64,000 nucleotides of DNA from Flammeovirgaceae bacterium (lineage in GTDB: Bacteria > Bacteroidota > Bacteroidia > Cytophagales > Cyclobacteriaceae): NCBI GenBank assembly GCA_020635915.1, contig JACJYU010000001.1, positions 1,526,501 through 1,590,500 on the forward strand, given 5' to 3'. Shown here piece after piece: positions 54,342 through 62,583 of this stretch. Position numbers and translations under genes: made by a program. The stretch's first letter is position 1, and each line of letters opens with the position of its first letter. The notes beneath the pieces are model-generated. The model was not told the DNA's origin. It saw only the letters and a list, made by a program, of their open reading frames with translations, and did not search any database.

Positions 54342-54653
54342 TTATTTTTTGTTGGCCAGTGCCTTGGTCGACTCCATGGAGATGGAGGATTTGTTGAATT
54401 TTATCCTTCCTCCTTTTTCCACTTCAAGTATAAAAGTATCGCCTTCTATCTCGGCAATCCTACCGTGCATGCCACCGATGGTAACGATATTGTCCCCCTT
54501 GCTTACCTCATCCACAAACTTCTTTTGGTCTTTGGCCTTTTTTTGTTGTGGCCGGATCATAAAGAAGTAAAATACGGCCACGATGGCGAGCATAAATACC
54601 ATGGAAGTCCAGCCGCTTCCACCCTGTGCCTGCAATAAAACTGTGTACATCAT
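54342..54653 (-). CDS. yajC: Preprotein translocase subunit YajC
   Basis: The 103-residue inner membrane protein has one N-terminal helix (about 17-35) followed by FFMIRPQQKKAKDQKKFVDE and a small soluble domain with GDNIVTIGGMHGRIAEIE. YajC joins SecDF-SecYEG as an accessory to preprotein export. The window also encodes secA, but far away. A TAnnTTTG promoter with a -33 box lies 22 bases upstream. It starts a likely operon with ybbR, coaE and the efflux genes. ATG at 54653 or 54650. Confidence 0.95.
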   Translation of the reverse strand: MMYTVLLQAQGGSGWTSMVFMLAIVAVFYFFMIRPQQKKAKDQKKFVDEVSKGDNIVTIGGMHGRIAEIEGDTFILEVEKGGRIKFNKSSISMESTKALANKK

Positions 54654-54675
54654 TTTTTATGAAATTTTTAGTCGG

Positions 54676-54708
54676 CAAAGTTACCCTATTAAAAGCAAAC
54701 ATCCCAAA
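54676..54708 (-). promoter_or_regulatory. Putative promoter of yajC-ybbR-coaE
   Basis: On the minus strand a TTTG (54705-54708) and TAACTTTG (54676-54683) are 21 bases apart, 22 bases before the yajC ATG. Confidence 0.5.
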
Positions 54709-54753
54709 CCCGCCAGGGAATGGGATGTGCCGTCAATTCGTTACATACCGCGG

Positions 54754-55290
54754 TTACCGCGTGGGCCCGTTTGCCCCTGTGGGTTTTGGCGTTACCATCG
54801 CCTTGAACCTGAGCGTGGTCACCTTTGGCCAGGTGTTGGCCGTTACCGTAATGGTTTTGTTTTGAATGTTTGGCTTTCCATTGCTGTCAAATTCAGCCTT
54901 GATAAACCCGGTGCCGCCCACGGGGATTGGCTCTTTGGACCATTCGGGCACGGTACAGCCACATGAAGGCTGTGCGTTCTGAATGATGAGGGGCGCTTCC
55001 CCGGTATTCTTGAAGGAATAGGTATAGCTCACTTTATCGCCCTCCTTAATGGTGCCAAAATCATGGTCGGTGGTGGCAAACTCAAACACAGGCAATGGGC
55101 CTTCCGGTTTGGTCTCCGCAGCGGGCGTGGCCGCAGGAGTGGCCGCACTTGATGCCGTACTGTTGTTACCTTCCAATTGAACCAGCCTGCTTTCCAATTC
55201 TGCAATCCTTTTCTCAGCGGCACGGTCTTTACAACTGGCAAAAGCCGCACCCACCAACAGGACCAGTACTACTCGGTTTAAGATCTTCAT
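54754..55290 (-). CDS. DUF1573 domain lipoprotein
   Basis: The 178-residue protein has a signal peptide with lipobox FASC (Cys20), a short coiled coil (AEKRIAELESRLVQLEG), an Ala/Pro/Thr linker and a DUF1573 beta-sandwich with DHDFGTIKEGDKVSYTYSF and QPSCGCTVPEW. The gene lies just upstream of yajC in many Bacteroidota, as here. It should be a cell-envelope lipoprotein. The reaction is unknown. The start is at ATG 55290. Confidence 0.88.
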   Translation of the reverse strand: MKILNRVVLVLLVGAAFASCKDRAAEKRIAELESRLVQLEGNNSTASSAATPAATPAAETKPEGPLPVFEFATTDHDFGTIKEGDKVSYTYSFKNTGEAPLIIQNAQPSCGCTVPEWSKEPIPVGGTGFIKAEFDSNGKPNIQNKTITVTANTWPKVTTLRFKAMVTPKPTGANGPTR

Positions 55291-55312
55291 GTTTTGAATT
55301 TTTAATTATGGT

Positions 55313-55357
55313 TAAACAAAAATAAACCCCGGCCGTGGCGAAAGCCAACTACCGGGG
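55313..55357 (-). terminator. Terminator of the YtxH-like gene, overlapping a promoter box
   Basis: Outer arms CCCCGG/CCGGGG (55327-55332 and 55352-55357) with an inner imperfect stem are followed on the minus strand by TTTATTTTTG. That T-run also holds the -7 box of the DUF1573 gene at 55317-55324. Confidence 0.5.
55317..55324 (-). promoter_or_regulatory. Putative -7 box of the DUF1573 gene
   Basis: Minus-strand TATTTTTG matches TAnnTTTG, 26 bases before the ATG and within the T-tract of the preceding terminator. Confidence 0.4.
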
Positions 55358-55372
55358 CCCGTTAACAATTCT

Positions 55373-55681
55373 TTAACTTTTTTCAGAGCCCCGTATTTGC
55401 GACAATAGGTCGTCCACATCCTCGAGCAGCCGTTCTGCCTTGTTTTTGGCCTCGGACACTACTTTTGCCCCTTGCGACTTGGCCTCCGTGGTCAGCGGGG
55501 TCTCCTTGCCTTTTACCAAATCGTCCAGGAACTGCTCCAACACTTCTTTGTACTTGTCCAGCTTGTAGGTAAGCTTCTCCCTTGTGTTGGAGCCTTTGTC
55601 CGGTGCATATAAAATGCCCAATATGCCCCCTAGGGCCGCCCCCGATAAAAATGCCATAAGGGCACCACTCTTTTTGCTCAT
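55373..55681 (-). CDS. YtxH domain-containing protein
   Basis: The 102-residue product begins MSKKSGALMAFLSGAALGGILG, a glycine-zipper transmembrane helix characteristic of YtxH-like stress proteins, then a charged helical tail (residues 30-100). ATG at 55681 is chosen over an upstream start 11 codons earlier. Stress-inducible in other bacteria, function not established. It lies 91 bases downstream of nusB on the same strand. Confidence 0.83.
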   Translation of the reverse strand: MSKKSGALMAFLSGAALGGILGILYAPDKGSNTREKLTYKLDKYKEVLEQFLDDLVKGKETPLTTEAKSQGAKVVSEAKNKAERLLEDVDDLLSQIRGSEKS

Positions 55682-55771
55682 ATCAATTTTAATTTTGGGA
55701 ACGTAAAGATACAACGAAATTGCAAGAAGTCCACTTGCCGTGCCTTTAAAGGCATTTTTGCCCTATAACGG

Positions 55772-56902
55772 CTATTTGTTGTCGATAAGCCCCCTGCCGC
55801 TTTTCCGGGCCACGCCCGTGGCCACCAATTCCTTGGCCATCACGTCAAGGATGCCGTTCACAAACTTGGCGCTTTTGGGGGTACTGTAGTTTTTGGTCAG
55901 CTCTATGTATTCGTTGATGGTCACTTTTATGGGGATGGCAGGAAAATGTATAAGTTCCGTGATCGCCATTTCCAGGATTACCCTGTCCGTTAGGGGCAAC
56001 CTTTCCACTTCCCAGTTTTTTGTATTGGCGGCAATCAAATCCTTGTTGGCCGGTCCTATCTGGGTGGTCTTTTCGAATAGGGTGTTCATAAATTCCAGGT
56101 CGTCCTCCCAGTCCAGTGACAATTTCTGCAACTGGACGGCCCCCTCCCCGGTCAGCGACTTGAGCGTTTTGTCAACCAGGCTTTTCACGATATCATGGTC
56201 TTCGGCCCACCTAATGTCCTTTTCCGCAAAGAAGTCATTGATCACTGTTGCCCCCAGTATGAGCTTGCGCACGATATGCTTGATGATGTCCTTTTGCCTG
56301 TTGTCGTCCGGGTGGGTTTCCTTGATGTATTCCTGGTAAGCTTTGTCTTTCTTCACCACCTTGTGGAACCACTCACGGGCAGTGGCCCTGTTGTTTTCCC
56401 AATTGGCGTTGGCCTTCAGCAATACGCTTTGCAAAGGCCGGTCGGCCCTCAGGGCGGCAATAAAATTATTGTTTAAAAAATTTGCATGGTTGGCCTTTTT
56501 ATCCGACTTGGCCACCTCTTCAAACACCAGGAGCAAGCCCAGCACCGAGTAGTACCAGTGGTTGATTTTCCCCACCTCCGCGACCAGGTTTTTTTTCAGG
56601 AACACATAATCTTTTTTGTTGTTGTTATGGAAAAGCCCCAGGCCTTCCGCCACCACGCTGTTTACCTGCGGGTCTTCGCTTTCTTTGGCCTCCTTGGAAC
56701 CAAAATGCGATTTGTACAAAGAAAGGGCTTCTTTTCTTTTCTCTTTAAGGAGGGGCTTGTCCTGCACCTCCATGGAATTGAGGTCGGGGCTAAAGCGTTC
56801 GCTGACCAGGTCCTGTGCCAACACATAGTTTGCTTCCTTGCACTGTTCGTATGCAAATAAGGATTGCATGATCTTTACACGGAGCGTACGTCTGTTTAGC
56901 AT
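55772..56902 (-). CDS. nusB: Transcription antitermination factor NusB with N-terminal extension
   Basis: NusB binds boxA RNA with NusE (ribosomal protein S10) in antitermination and rRNA processing. The 376-residue protein carries the NusB fold only in its C-terminal third (about residues 240-362, with LPLTDRVILEMAITELIHF and TINEYIELTKNYSTPKSAKFVNGILD). E. coli NusB has 139 residues; the first ~240 residues are an added, helical, Lys/Glu-rich segment that starts with a NusB-like MLNRRTLRVKIMQSLFAYEQ. ATG at 56902. A TAnnTTTG box lies 24 bases upstream. Confidence 0.92.
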   Translation of the reverse strand: MLNRRTLRVKIMQSLFAYEQCKEANYVLAQDLVSERFSPDLNSMEVQDKPLLKEKRKEALSLYKSHFGSKEAKESEDPQVNSVVAEGLGLFHNNNKKDYVFLKKNLVAEVGKINHWYYSVLGLLLVFEEVAKSDKKANHANFLNNNFIAALRADRPLQSVLLKANANWENNRATAREWFHKVVKKDKAYQEYIKETHPDDNRQKDIIKHIVRKLILGATVINDFFAEKDIRWAEDHDIVKSLVDKTLKSLTGEGAVQLQKLSLDWEDDLEFMNTLFEKTTQIGPANKDLIAANTKNWEVERLPLTDRVILEMAITELIHFPAIPIKVTINEYIELTKNYSTPKSAKFVNGILDVMAKELVATGVARKSGRGLIDNK

Positions 56903-56925
56903 GGTCAATGAACGTTGTGTGGCCG

Positions 56926-56933
56926 CAAAACTA
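56926..56933 (-). promoter_or_regulatory. Putative -7 box of nusB
   Basis: Minus-strand TAGTTTTG matches TAnnTTTG, 23 bases before the nusB ATG. Confidence 0.45.
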
Positions 56934-56974
56934 CAACGAATGCTTCAATAAACGAAGCCAGCGGCAATACCGGG

Positions 56975-58075
56975 TTACCGGGGTATCCTCACCTTTCCCA
57001 CTTCCTGTATCCTCTTTTCGGCCAACCTCATGGCGGCTTCCTGGCTGGTGATCTTTTCCGTTTCTGCCAGGTTCAGGATGTTAAGGCACGTGTCGTAAAT
57101 TTTTTCTGTGTGGTGGTAGACCCGGTCACGGTTATAGTTGCCGTAGAATTCGTTCCCCACATTGATCACGCCCCCGGCATTGATCAAAAAATCAGGGGCG
57201 TACACGATGCCCTTGTCCAAAAGCATATACCCGTGCTTGATCTCGTCTTTGAGTTGGTTATTGGCCGCCCCGGCCACGATGGCACATTTCAACCTGGGGA
57301 TGGTGTCATCGTTCAAGGATGCCCCCAGGGCACAAGGGGCATAGATATCCATGTCCAGGTCGTAGATTTTATCCTGCGCGATGGTGTCCACGCCAAAACG
57401 TTTGGCCACTTCTTTCGTTTTCTCATCGGAGATATCCGTGATGGTGACTTTGGCATTTTCTTTTACCAAAAGTTCCACCAGGTAGGTGCCCACTTGGCCT
57501 ACCCCCTGCACCCCTATTTTTTTTGCCCCCAGGCTGTCGTTCCCATACACCTTTTTTGCGGTGGCCTTCATGCCCATGTACACGCCATAGGCTGTGACGG
57601 GTGACGGGTCGCCCCCTCCCCCCATGGATTCCGGCAGTCCGGTAACATATTTCGTTTCCATGCCGATATATTCCATGTCCCTGGTGCTCATGTTCACATC
57701 TTCAGCGGTGATGTACTTGCCACTAAGGCTTTGTATGAACTTTCCAAACCTTCTCAGGTAGGCTTCGGTCTTCATGGTCTTGGCGTCCCCTATCAACACT
57801 GCTTTTCCCCCTCCAAGGTTTAGCCCGCTAATGGCCGCCTTGAAAGTCATGCCCCTTGAAAGGCGCAGTACATCGGTAAGTGCCTCCGCTTCGGAAACAT
57901 AGTTCCACATGCGCGTGCCCCCCAATGACGGGCCGAGGGCAGTATTGTGGATGGCAATCAACGCCTTGAGCCCCGTAGGTTCGTCATAGCAATACACCAC
58001 CTGCTCATGGCCAAGCCCTGCTACTTTGGCAAACACTCCCTCCGGTTTCACCGATTGAACTTCTTTAATTTCCAT
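56975..58075 (-). CDS. Leucine dehydrogenase (Glu/Leu/Phe/Val dehydrogenase family)
   Basis: The 366-residue NAD-dependent enzyme deaminates branched-chain amino acids to keto acids. It has LNLGGGKAVLIGD (catalytic Lys in the GGGK motif), the substrate loop KYITAEDVN, an NAD site in GVQGVGQVGTYLVELL, and DFLINAGGVINVGNE. Length and motif order fit leucine dehydrogenase better than glutamate dehydrogenase (no long C-terminal extension). Promoter and -33 box are seen on the minus strand at 58146-58177. Confidence 0.93.
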   Translation of the reverse strand: MEIKEVQSVKPEGVFAKVAGLGHEQVVYCYDEPTGLKALIAIHNTALGPSLGGTRMWNYVSEAEALTDVLRLSRGMTFKAAISGLNLGGGKAVLIGDAKTMKTEAYLRRFGKFIQSLSGKYITAEDVNMSTRDMEYIGMETKYVTGLPESMGGGGDPSPVTAYGVYMGMKATAKKVYGNDSLGAKKIGVQGVGQVGTYLVELLVKENAKVTITDISDEKTKEVAKRFGVDTIAQDKIYDLDMDIYAPCALGASLNDDTIPRLKCAIVAGAANNQLKDEIKHGYMLLDKGIVYAPDFLINAGGVINVGNEFYGNYNRDRVYHHTEKIYDTCLNILNLAETEKITSQEAAMRLAEKRIQEVGKVRIPR

Positions 58076-58145
58076 GGCCTTATTATTTAAGTTTTGAATG
58101 GCTACTTTTGCCCCAGCCTGTAATACGAAATCGTAAATGGGTAGG

Positions 58146-58177
58146 CAAAACTATCTTTTTTCTTGTTTTATATCAAA
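58146..58177 (-). promoter_or_regulatory. Putative promoter of the leucine dehydrogenase gene
   Basis: Minus-strand TAGTTTTG (58146-58153) has a TTTG (58174-58177) 20 bases upstream, matching the Bacteroidota consensus. It gives a leader of about 65 bases. A plus-strand TACTTTTG at 58103-58110 points the other way. Confidence 0.55.
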
Positions 58178-58248
58178 GCGTGCCCCGCGGCCAAATTGAA
58201 CTAATGCCATATTCTTTCGTTTTTATGGGGCCTGGCTAATTTTATTTC

Positions 58249-60036
58249 ATGAAGGAACTCCGATACCTCAATAAATACCTGATAAAATACAAGTGGCATA
58301 TTGCCTGGGGGGCCGTTTTTGTGATTATTTCCAATATTTTTCAGATCCTCCCGGCCCAGATGGTCCGACATGCCATTGACCTGGTCACCGACAACATCAG
58401 GGTGTACGAAGCTTTTGACCAACTGGGCGCACAAAAAGATTTTTTTGAGGTGTTTGCGTTTGGCATCCTGGTGTACGCTGCCCTCATCCTCGTCATGGCA
58501 TTGCTCCGTGGCATCTTCCTTTATTTTGTAAGGCAAACGCTCATCGTCATGAGCCGGCTGATTGAGTACGACCTGAAAAACGAAATCTTTGAACATTACC
58601 AAACCCTTCCGCTAAGTTTTTACCGGAGGAACAACACCGGTGACCTGATGAACAGGATATCGGAAGACGTAGGGCGTGTACGCATGTACCTGGGGCCGTC
58701 CATCATGTATGGGCTGCAGCTCACCACCCTGTTTGCCATGCTGATCCCCGTTATGTTCAGCATCAGCCCAATGCTTACCTGGTACGCTTTGATCCCTTTG
58801 CCCATACTGTCGTTCTCTATTTACTATGTCAACAACATTATCGAAAGGCGGTCTGAGGAAATCCAAAGGAGCCAATCCCGGCTCAGTACTTTCGTGCAGG
58901 AGGCTTTTTCGGGCATACGGGTACTGAAGTCTTTTACGCGGGAGAACGAGTCCATTCATAATTTTTCAACGGAAAGTGACGAATACAAAAACCAATCCCT
59001 GCGGCTCACCCGTGTGCAGGCCCTGTTCTTTCCCTTGATCACCGGGCTCATCGGGCTCAGCACCATCCTGGCGGTGTACGCAGGGGGCGTGCAGGTAATC
59101 AGCGGGTCGCTCACCTTCGGAAATATTGCGGAGTTTATCATTTATGTAAACCTTCTCACCTGGCCGGTGGCCTCGCTGGGTTGGACCAGCAGCCTCATAC
59201 AAAGGGCAGAAGCTTCGCAAAAGAGGATCAACGAGTTCCTCAAAACCAAAACCGACATCATCTCCGAAGAAAACCTGGAGCATGAAATACTAGGGAAAAT
59301 AGAATTCAAAAACGTCTGGTTTGAATATCCCGATACCGGCATTGTAGCCCTGAAGGACATCACTTTTAGCATTGACCCGGGCGAGTCGCTGGCCATCATT
59401 GGCACCACGGGGTCGGGAAAAAGCACGATCGCCAACCTCATTGGCAGGCTGTACGACACCACAAAAGGGGAAATATACATTGATGGCGTGCCGATCAAAA
59501 AATTCAACCTGACCTCGCTGCGAAGCCAGATGGGGTTTGTCCCCCAGGACGTGTTCCTTTTCAGCGACACTATTTACAACAACATTGGCTTTGGCATTGC
59601 CGCCCCTGACGAGGAAAAGGTGAAGAAAGCCGCCATTGATGCTGACGTGTACGACAATATCATGGATTTCCCACAAGGGTTTCAAACGCGGGTGGGGGAG
59701 CGCGGCATTACGCTTTCTGGCGGGCAAAAACAGCGGGTGTCCATAGCAAGGGCCGTTGTGCGGTCGCCAAAGGTTTTGGTGCTGGACGATGCCTTGTCTG
59801 CCGTGGACACCAAAACGGAAAACTCCATCCTCAACAGCATGAAAAAAATAATGGTGGGCAGGACCAGCATCATCATTTCGCACCGGGTGTCTTCCGCAAA
59901 GCTGGCCAACAAAATCATCGTGCTCCATGACGGGGAAATCATCGAGAAGGGCTCGCATGAAAGTTTGCTTGCCGAGGGCAGGACCTACCGGGATCTTTAC
60001 GAAAAGCAAATCCAGTCGAACGAGGTAGGGGCCTAA
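58249..60036 (+). CDS. ABC exporter half-transporter with degenerate catalytic site (MdlA/BmrC-like)
   Basis: The 595-residue protein has a six-helix transmembrane domain (about residues 1-310) and an ATPase domain with Walker A IGTTGSGKST, Q loop GFVPQDVFLF, signature LSGGQ (residues 489-493), Walker B KVLVLDDALSAVD and H loop SHR. In Walker B the catalytic Glu is Asp (Asp514), as in MdlA, BmrC and TM287, so it should be the degenerate-site half of a heterodimer. Lone gene on the plus strand, 173 bases from leucine dehydrogenase. It converges on the outer-membrane-type gene by a 4-base overlap. The proposed partner is the ABC gene at 60811-62580. Confidence 0.94.
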   Translation: MKELRYLNKYLIKYKWHIAWGAVFVIISNIFQILPAQMVRHAIDLVTDNIRVYEAFDQLGAQKDFFEVFAFGILVYAALILVMALLRGIFLYFVRQTLIVMSRLIEYDLKNEIFEHYQTLPLSFYRRNNTGDLMNRISEDVGRVRMYLGPSIMYGLQLTTLFAMLIPVMFSISPMLTWYALIPLPILSFSIYYVNNIIERRSEEIQRSQSRLSTFVQEAFSGIRVLKSFTRENESIHNFSTESDEYKNQSLRLTRVQALFFPLITGLIGLSTILAVYAGGVQVISGSLTFGNIAEFIIYVNLLTWPVASLGWTSSLIQRAEASQKRINEFLKTKTDIISEENLEHEILGKIEFKNVWFEYPDTGIVALKDITFSIDPGESLAIIGTTGSGKSTIANLIGRLYDTTKGEIYIDGVPIKKFNLTSLRSQMGFVPQDVFLFSDTIYNNIGFGIAAPDEEKVKKAAIDADVYDNIMDFPQGFQTRVGERGITLSGGQKQRVSIARAVVRSPKVLVLDDALSAVDTKTENSILNSMKKIMVGRTSIIISHRVSSAKLANKIIVLHDGEIIEKGSHESLLAEGRTYRDLYEKQIQSNEVGA

Positions 60037-60746
60037 AAGATGTAGCGGAGGCCCACGCCCCCCTGAAAACGTTGATAGCCGGGGTCCAGAAGGGTGTCCG
60101 TGAACCACTCAATCTCTATAAAAGCTGAGACGGGCAAGGTAAAGTACGAATATTCAAAACCCGTGACCACCACGGGCCCATAGGTAAAGCGGTTCCTCCT
60201 GAATTTATCAAACCGGCTTTCCACATTCACGATCAGCCCGTCCTCATAGAGGTAGTCGTATTCCAAAGTGGTGCTCCTCCACTGCCAGCCCAGCCCGGCA
60301 TAAACCTGTAGCCCCTCGGAAACCTTGTCCAGGTTCCATTGGTAGAGGAATTTTGCCTGCACAAACCAGTCGGCCGTTGCCTTGTGGGCCAGGTAGGTGA
60401 TGCGCTGGTCATCGCCCAATGTATCGGGAAGATAAGTGTTGTAAAGGTTGCGGTAATATTTGTTGTACAGCCCGCTGGCCGCCTTTCCGGCATCGGCCGT
60501 AAAGGACCAGTTTTTGTTAGGGTAAAACTTATAGGTGAGCGCAAAGGGGTCGCCCATCTTCACCCCGATGCCCTGATAGGGGTAGGCACTGGTCTCAAAA
60601 ATAGGGCACATGATGCGCATTTTGCTGCGTGGCACTTTGGGCACCCGAAACTTGGCGCTCTTCACGCTTTTCCTTACCTGTGCGGGGACGTGCCCGGCAG
60701 CGAGGATTATAATAAAGAGCAATAACAATGTCTTTTTAAAGGGCAT
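60033..60746 (-). CDS. Outer-membrane-type beta-strand protein
   Basis: The 237-residue product begins with a signal peptide (MPFKKTLLLLFIIILAAGHVPAQ) and is followed by alternating polar/hydrophobic strands rich in Tyr, Trp and Phe (LYNKYYRNLYNTYLPDT; GVGLRYIF at the end), ending in an aromatic residue typical of outer membrane barrels. I recognise no named family. ATG at 60746 is used, with a TAnnTTTG box five bases before it. It overlaps the ABC gene by four bases, tail to tail, and is 64 bases downstream of the other ABC gene on the same strand. Confidence 0.78.
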   Translation of the reverse strand: MPFKKTLLLLFIIILAAGHVPAQVRKSVKSAKFRVPKVPRSKMRIMCPIFETSAYPYQGIGVKMGDPFALTYKFYPNKNWSFTADAGKAASGLYNKYYRNLYNTYLPDTLGDDQRITYLAHKATADWFVQAKFLYQWNLDKVSEGLQVYAGLGWQWRSTTLEYDYLYEDGLIVNVESRFDKFRRNRFTYGPVVVTGFEYSYFTLPVSAFIEIEWFTDTLLDPGYQRFQGGVGLRYIF

Positions 60747-60751
60747 TAGGA

Positions 60752-60759
60752 CAAATATA
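60752..60759 (-). promoter_or_regulatory. Putative -7 box of the outer-membrane-type gene
   Basis: Minus-strand TATATTTG matches TAnnTTTG and ends five bases before the ATG at 60746, suggesting a leaderless transcript. No -33 element is clear. Confidence 0.45.
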
Positions 60760-60810
60760 ACTCTTTTGGGATTATGGCTAAGCGGACGGCTGGTTTTGAA
60801 AGTTGAAACG

Positions 60811-62580
60811 CTAAACCACCTCTTTGTATTGCATCCTGTGCAGGTAGGCATAGTAACCATCAAGGGCCAGGAGGGCTTCATGGCGCCCGGCCTCCTTGAT
60901 CTCGCCCTTGTCCAAAACGATAATCTTGTTGGCCTTTTGAATGGTGGAGAGCCTGTGGGCGATCACAATTGCGGTCCTGTTGCTCATCATCTTTTCAATG
61001 GCCTCTTTTATCATCCCTTCTGTTTCATCGTCCACCGAGCTGGTGGCCTCGTCCAGCACCAAAATCCTGGGGTCATAGACCATGGCCCTGATAAACGACA
61101 GCAACTGCCTTTGCCCTACTGATAGGGTGGCGCCCCTTTCCATTACGTTGTAGTCCAATCCCCCTGGCAGCCGTTCAATAAATTTCCGGGCGCCCACAAG
61201 GTCTGCCGCCTGCATGATCATGTCATCGGTGACTTCCGGTGCCCCCAGGGTAATGTTGTACCTGATGGTGTCGCTGAAAAGGAACACGTCCTGCAGCACC
61301 ACGCCTATGCCTTTGCGCAATGAGGACAACCCTATGCCGGCAATGTCGGTGCCATCGACCTTAATGGTGCCCCGGTTGATGTCATAAAAACGGTTGAGCA
61401 GGTTGATTATGGAAGATTTTCCCGCGCCTGTTGCCCCCACGAGCGCTACCGTTTCCCCGGGGTTTATTTTAATGTTTATGTCCTTCAACACATATTCCGC
61501 GTTATTGTAGGCAAACCAAACATGTTCAAATTCCACCTTTCCCCTGATCGTGGCAAGTTGCACCGTCCCGTCATTCACGAGGTGTTCGTTGCTGTCCAGC
61601 AAGTTCATTATCCTGGACGAACTAACGATTCCCATTTGAAGGGTATTGTAACGGTCGGCAATCATCCGTATAGGCCTAAAAAACATCTGAATGTACATGA
61701 TAAAGGCGGTGAGCGTCCCTATGGTTATCCCGGTGTCCCCGCTGATCACCCCTTTTGCCCCGTACCATACCAGCAGGCCCACGCCCATGGCCGCGATGAT
61801 CTCTGCCACAGGAAAATAAACGGAGTAATACAATACCGACTTAAGGTGGGCCGCTTTGTGTTCCTTATTGATTTCCTTGAATTTTTCGTATTCCCTTTTT
61901 TCACTTCCAAATATTTGCACGATGTTGATGCCCGTCAAATGTTCCTGCACGAAAGCATTAAGGTTGGAGACCGCATTGCGCACATCGTTGAAGGTGACCT
62001 TGACCTTCTCTTTGAAAATATAAGTGGACAATAACATCAACGGGATGGTGGACAAGCTCACCAAGGCCAGGCGCCAGTCCGTATAGAACATAAATATCAA
62101 AATGAAAACCACTTGCAACAGGTCCCCCGCCAGCGCGGCCAGCCCTTCGCTAAACACATCGGCCAATGCTTCCACATCGGAGATGGTGCGCGTCACCAGC
62201 CTGCCGATAGGGGTGCGGTCAAAAAACCTTAGCCTGAACCCCACCAGGTGCTTATAGAGTTTTACCCGTATATCGCGGATCACATATTGGCCAATCCATC
62301 CGGACAAGTAGGTATGGACATATTGGAAAACGGATTGAACGACAAGTAGGCCAAAAATCAACAGCATGACCTGGGCCAGGCCCTGGTAGTCACCGTGGGC
62401 CACATCATGGTCGAGGGTATATTGAATGAGCAACGGCCTCACGGGCGTGAGCACCCCCAGCACGAGGGTCAAAAAAACCAAAAAGTAAAATTTGCCACGG
62501 TAAGGTTTTACAAAGTCGAGGATACGCTTTAATACCTTAAAGTCGATAATGTTGCCGCTGCTGATCTTTTCTTTCTCCAC
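60811..62580 (-). CDS. ABC exporter half-transporter with non-canonical signature (MdlB/BmrD-like)
   Basis: The 589-residue protein has six transmembrane helices (about residues 1-325) and an ATPase domain with Walker A VGATGAGKSS, Q loop VVLQDVFLF, signature ATLSVGQRQLL (LSVGQ at 486-490 in place of LSGGQ), Walker B RILVLDEATSSVD with catalytic Glu511 intact, and AHR H loop. This is the complement of the plus-strand ABC gene and mirrors MdlB/BmrD. The start is GTG at 62580, because a stop codon lies just upstream. It follows truA by three bases and is probably co-transcribed with it. Confidence 0.94.
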   Translation of the reverse strand: MEKEKISSGNIIDFKVLKRILDFVKPYRGKFYFLVFLTLVLGVLTPVRPLLIQYTLDHDVAHGDYQGLAQVMLLIFGLLVVQSVFQYVHTYLSGWIGQYVIRDIRVKLYKHLVGFRLRFFDRTPIGRLVTRTISDVEALADVFSEGLAALAGDLLQVVFILIFMFYTDWRLALVSLSTIPLMLLSTYIFKEKVKVTFNDVRNAVSNLNAFVQEHLTGINIVQIFGSEKREYEKFKEINKEHKAAHLKSVLYYSVYFPVAEIIAAMGVGLLVWYGAKGVISGDTGITIGTLTAFIMYIQMFFRPIRMIADRYNTLQMGIVSSSRIMNLLDSNEHLVNDGTVQLATIRGKVEFEHVWFAYNNAEYVLKDINIKINPGETVALVGATGAGKSSIINLLNRFYDINRGTIKVDGTDIAGIGLSSLRKGIGVVLQDVFLFSDTIRYNITLGAPEVTDDMIMQAADLVGARKFIERLPGGLDYNVMERGATLSVGQRQLLSFIRAMVYDPRILVLDEATSSVDDETEGMIKEAIEKMMSNRTAIVIAHRLSTIQKANKIIVLDKGEIKEAGRHEALLALDGYYAYLHRMQYKEVV

Positions 62581-62583
62581 GCC

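Noticed and set aside
58249..62580. Recent duplication of one ABC gene
   Set aside because: The two proteins differ in signature, Walker B and transmembrane sequence and match separate halves of known heterodimers.
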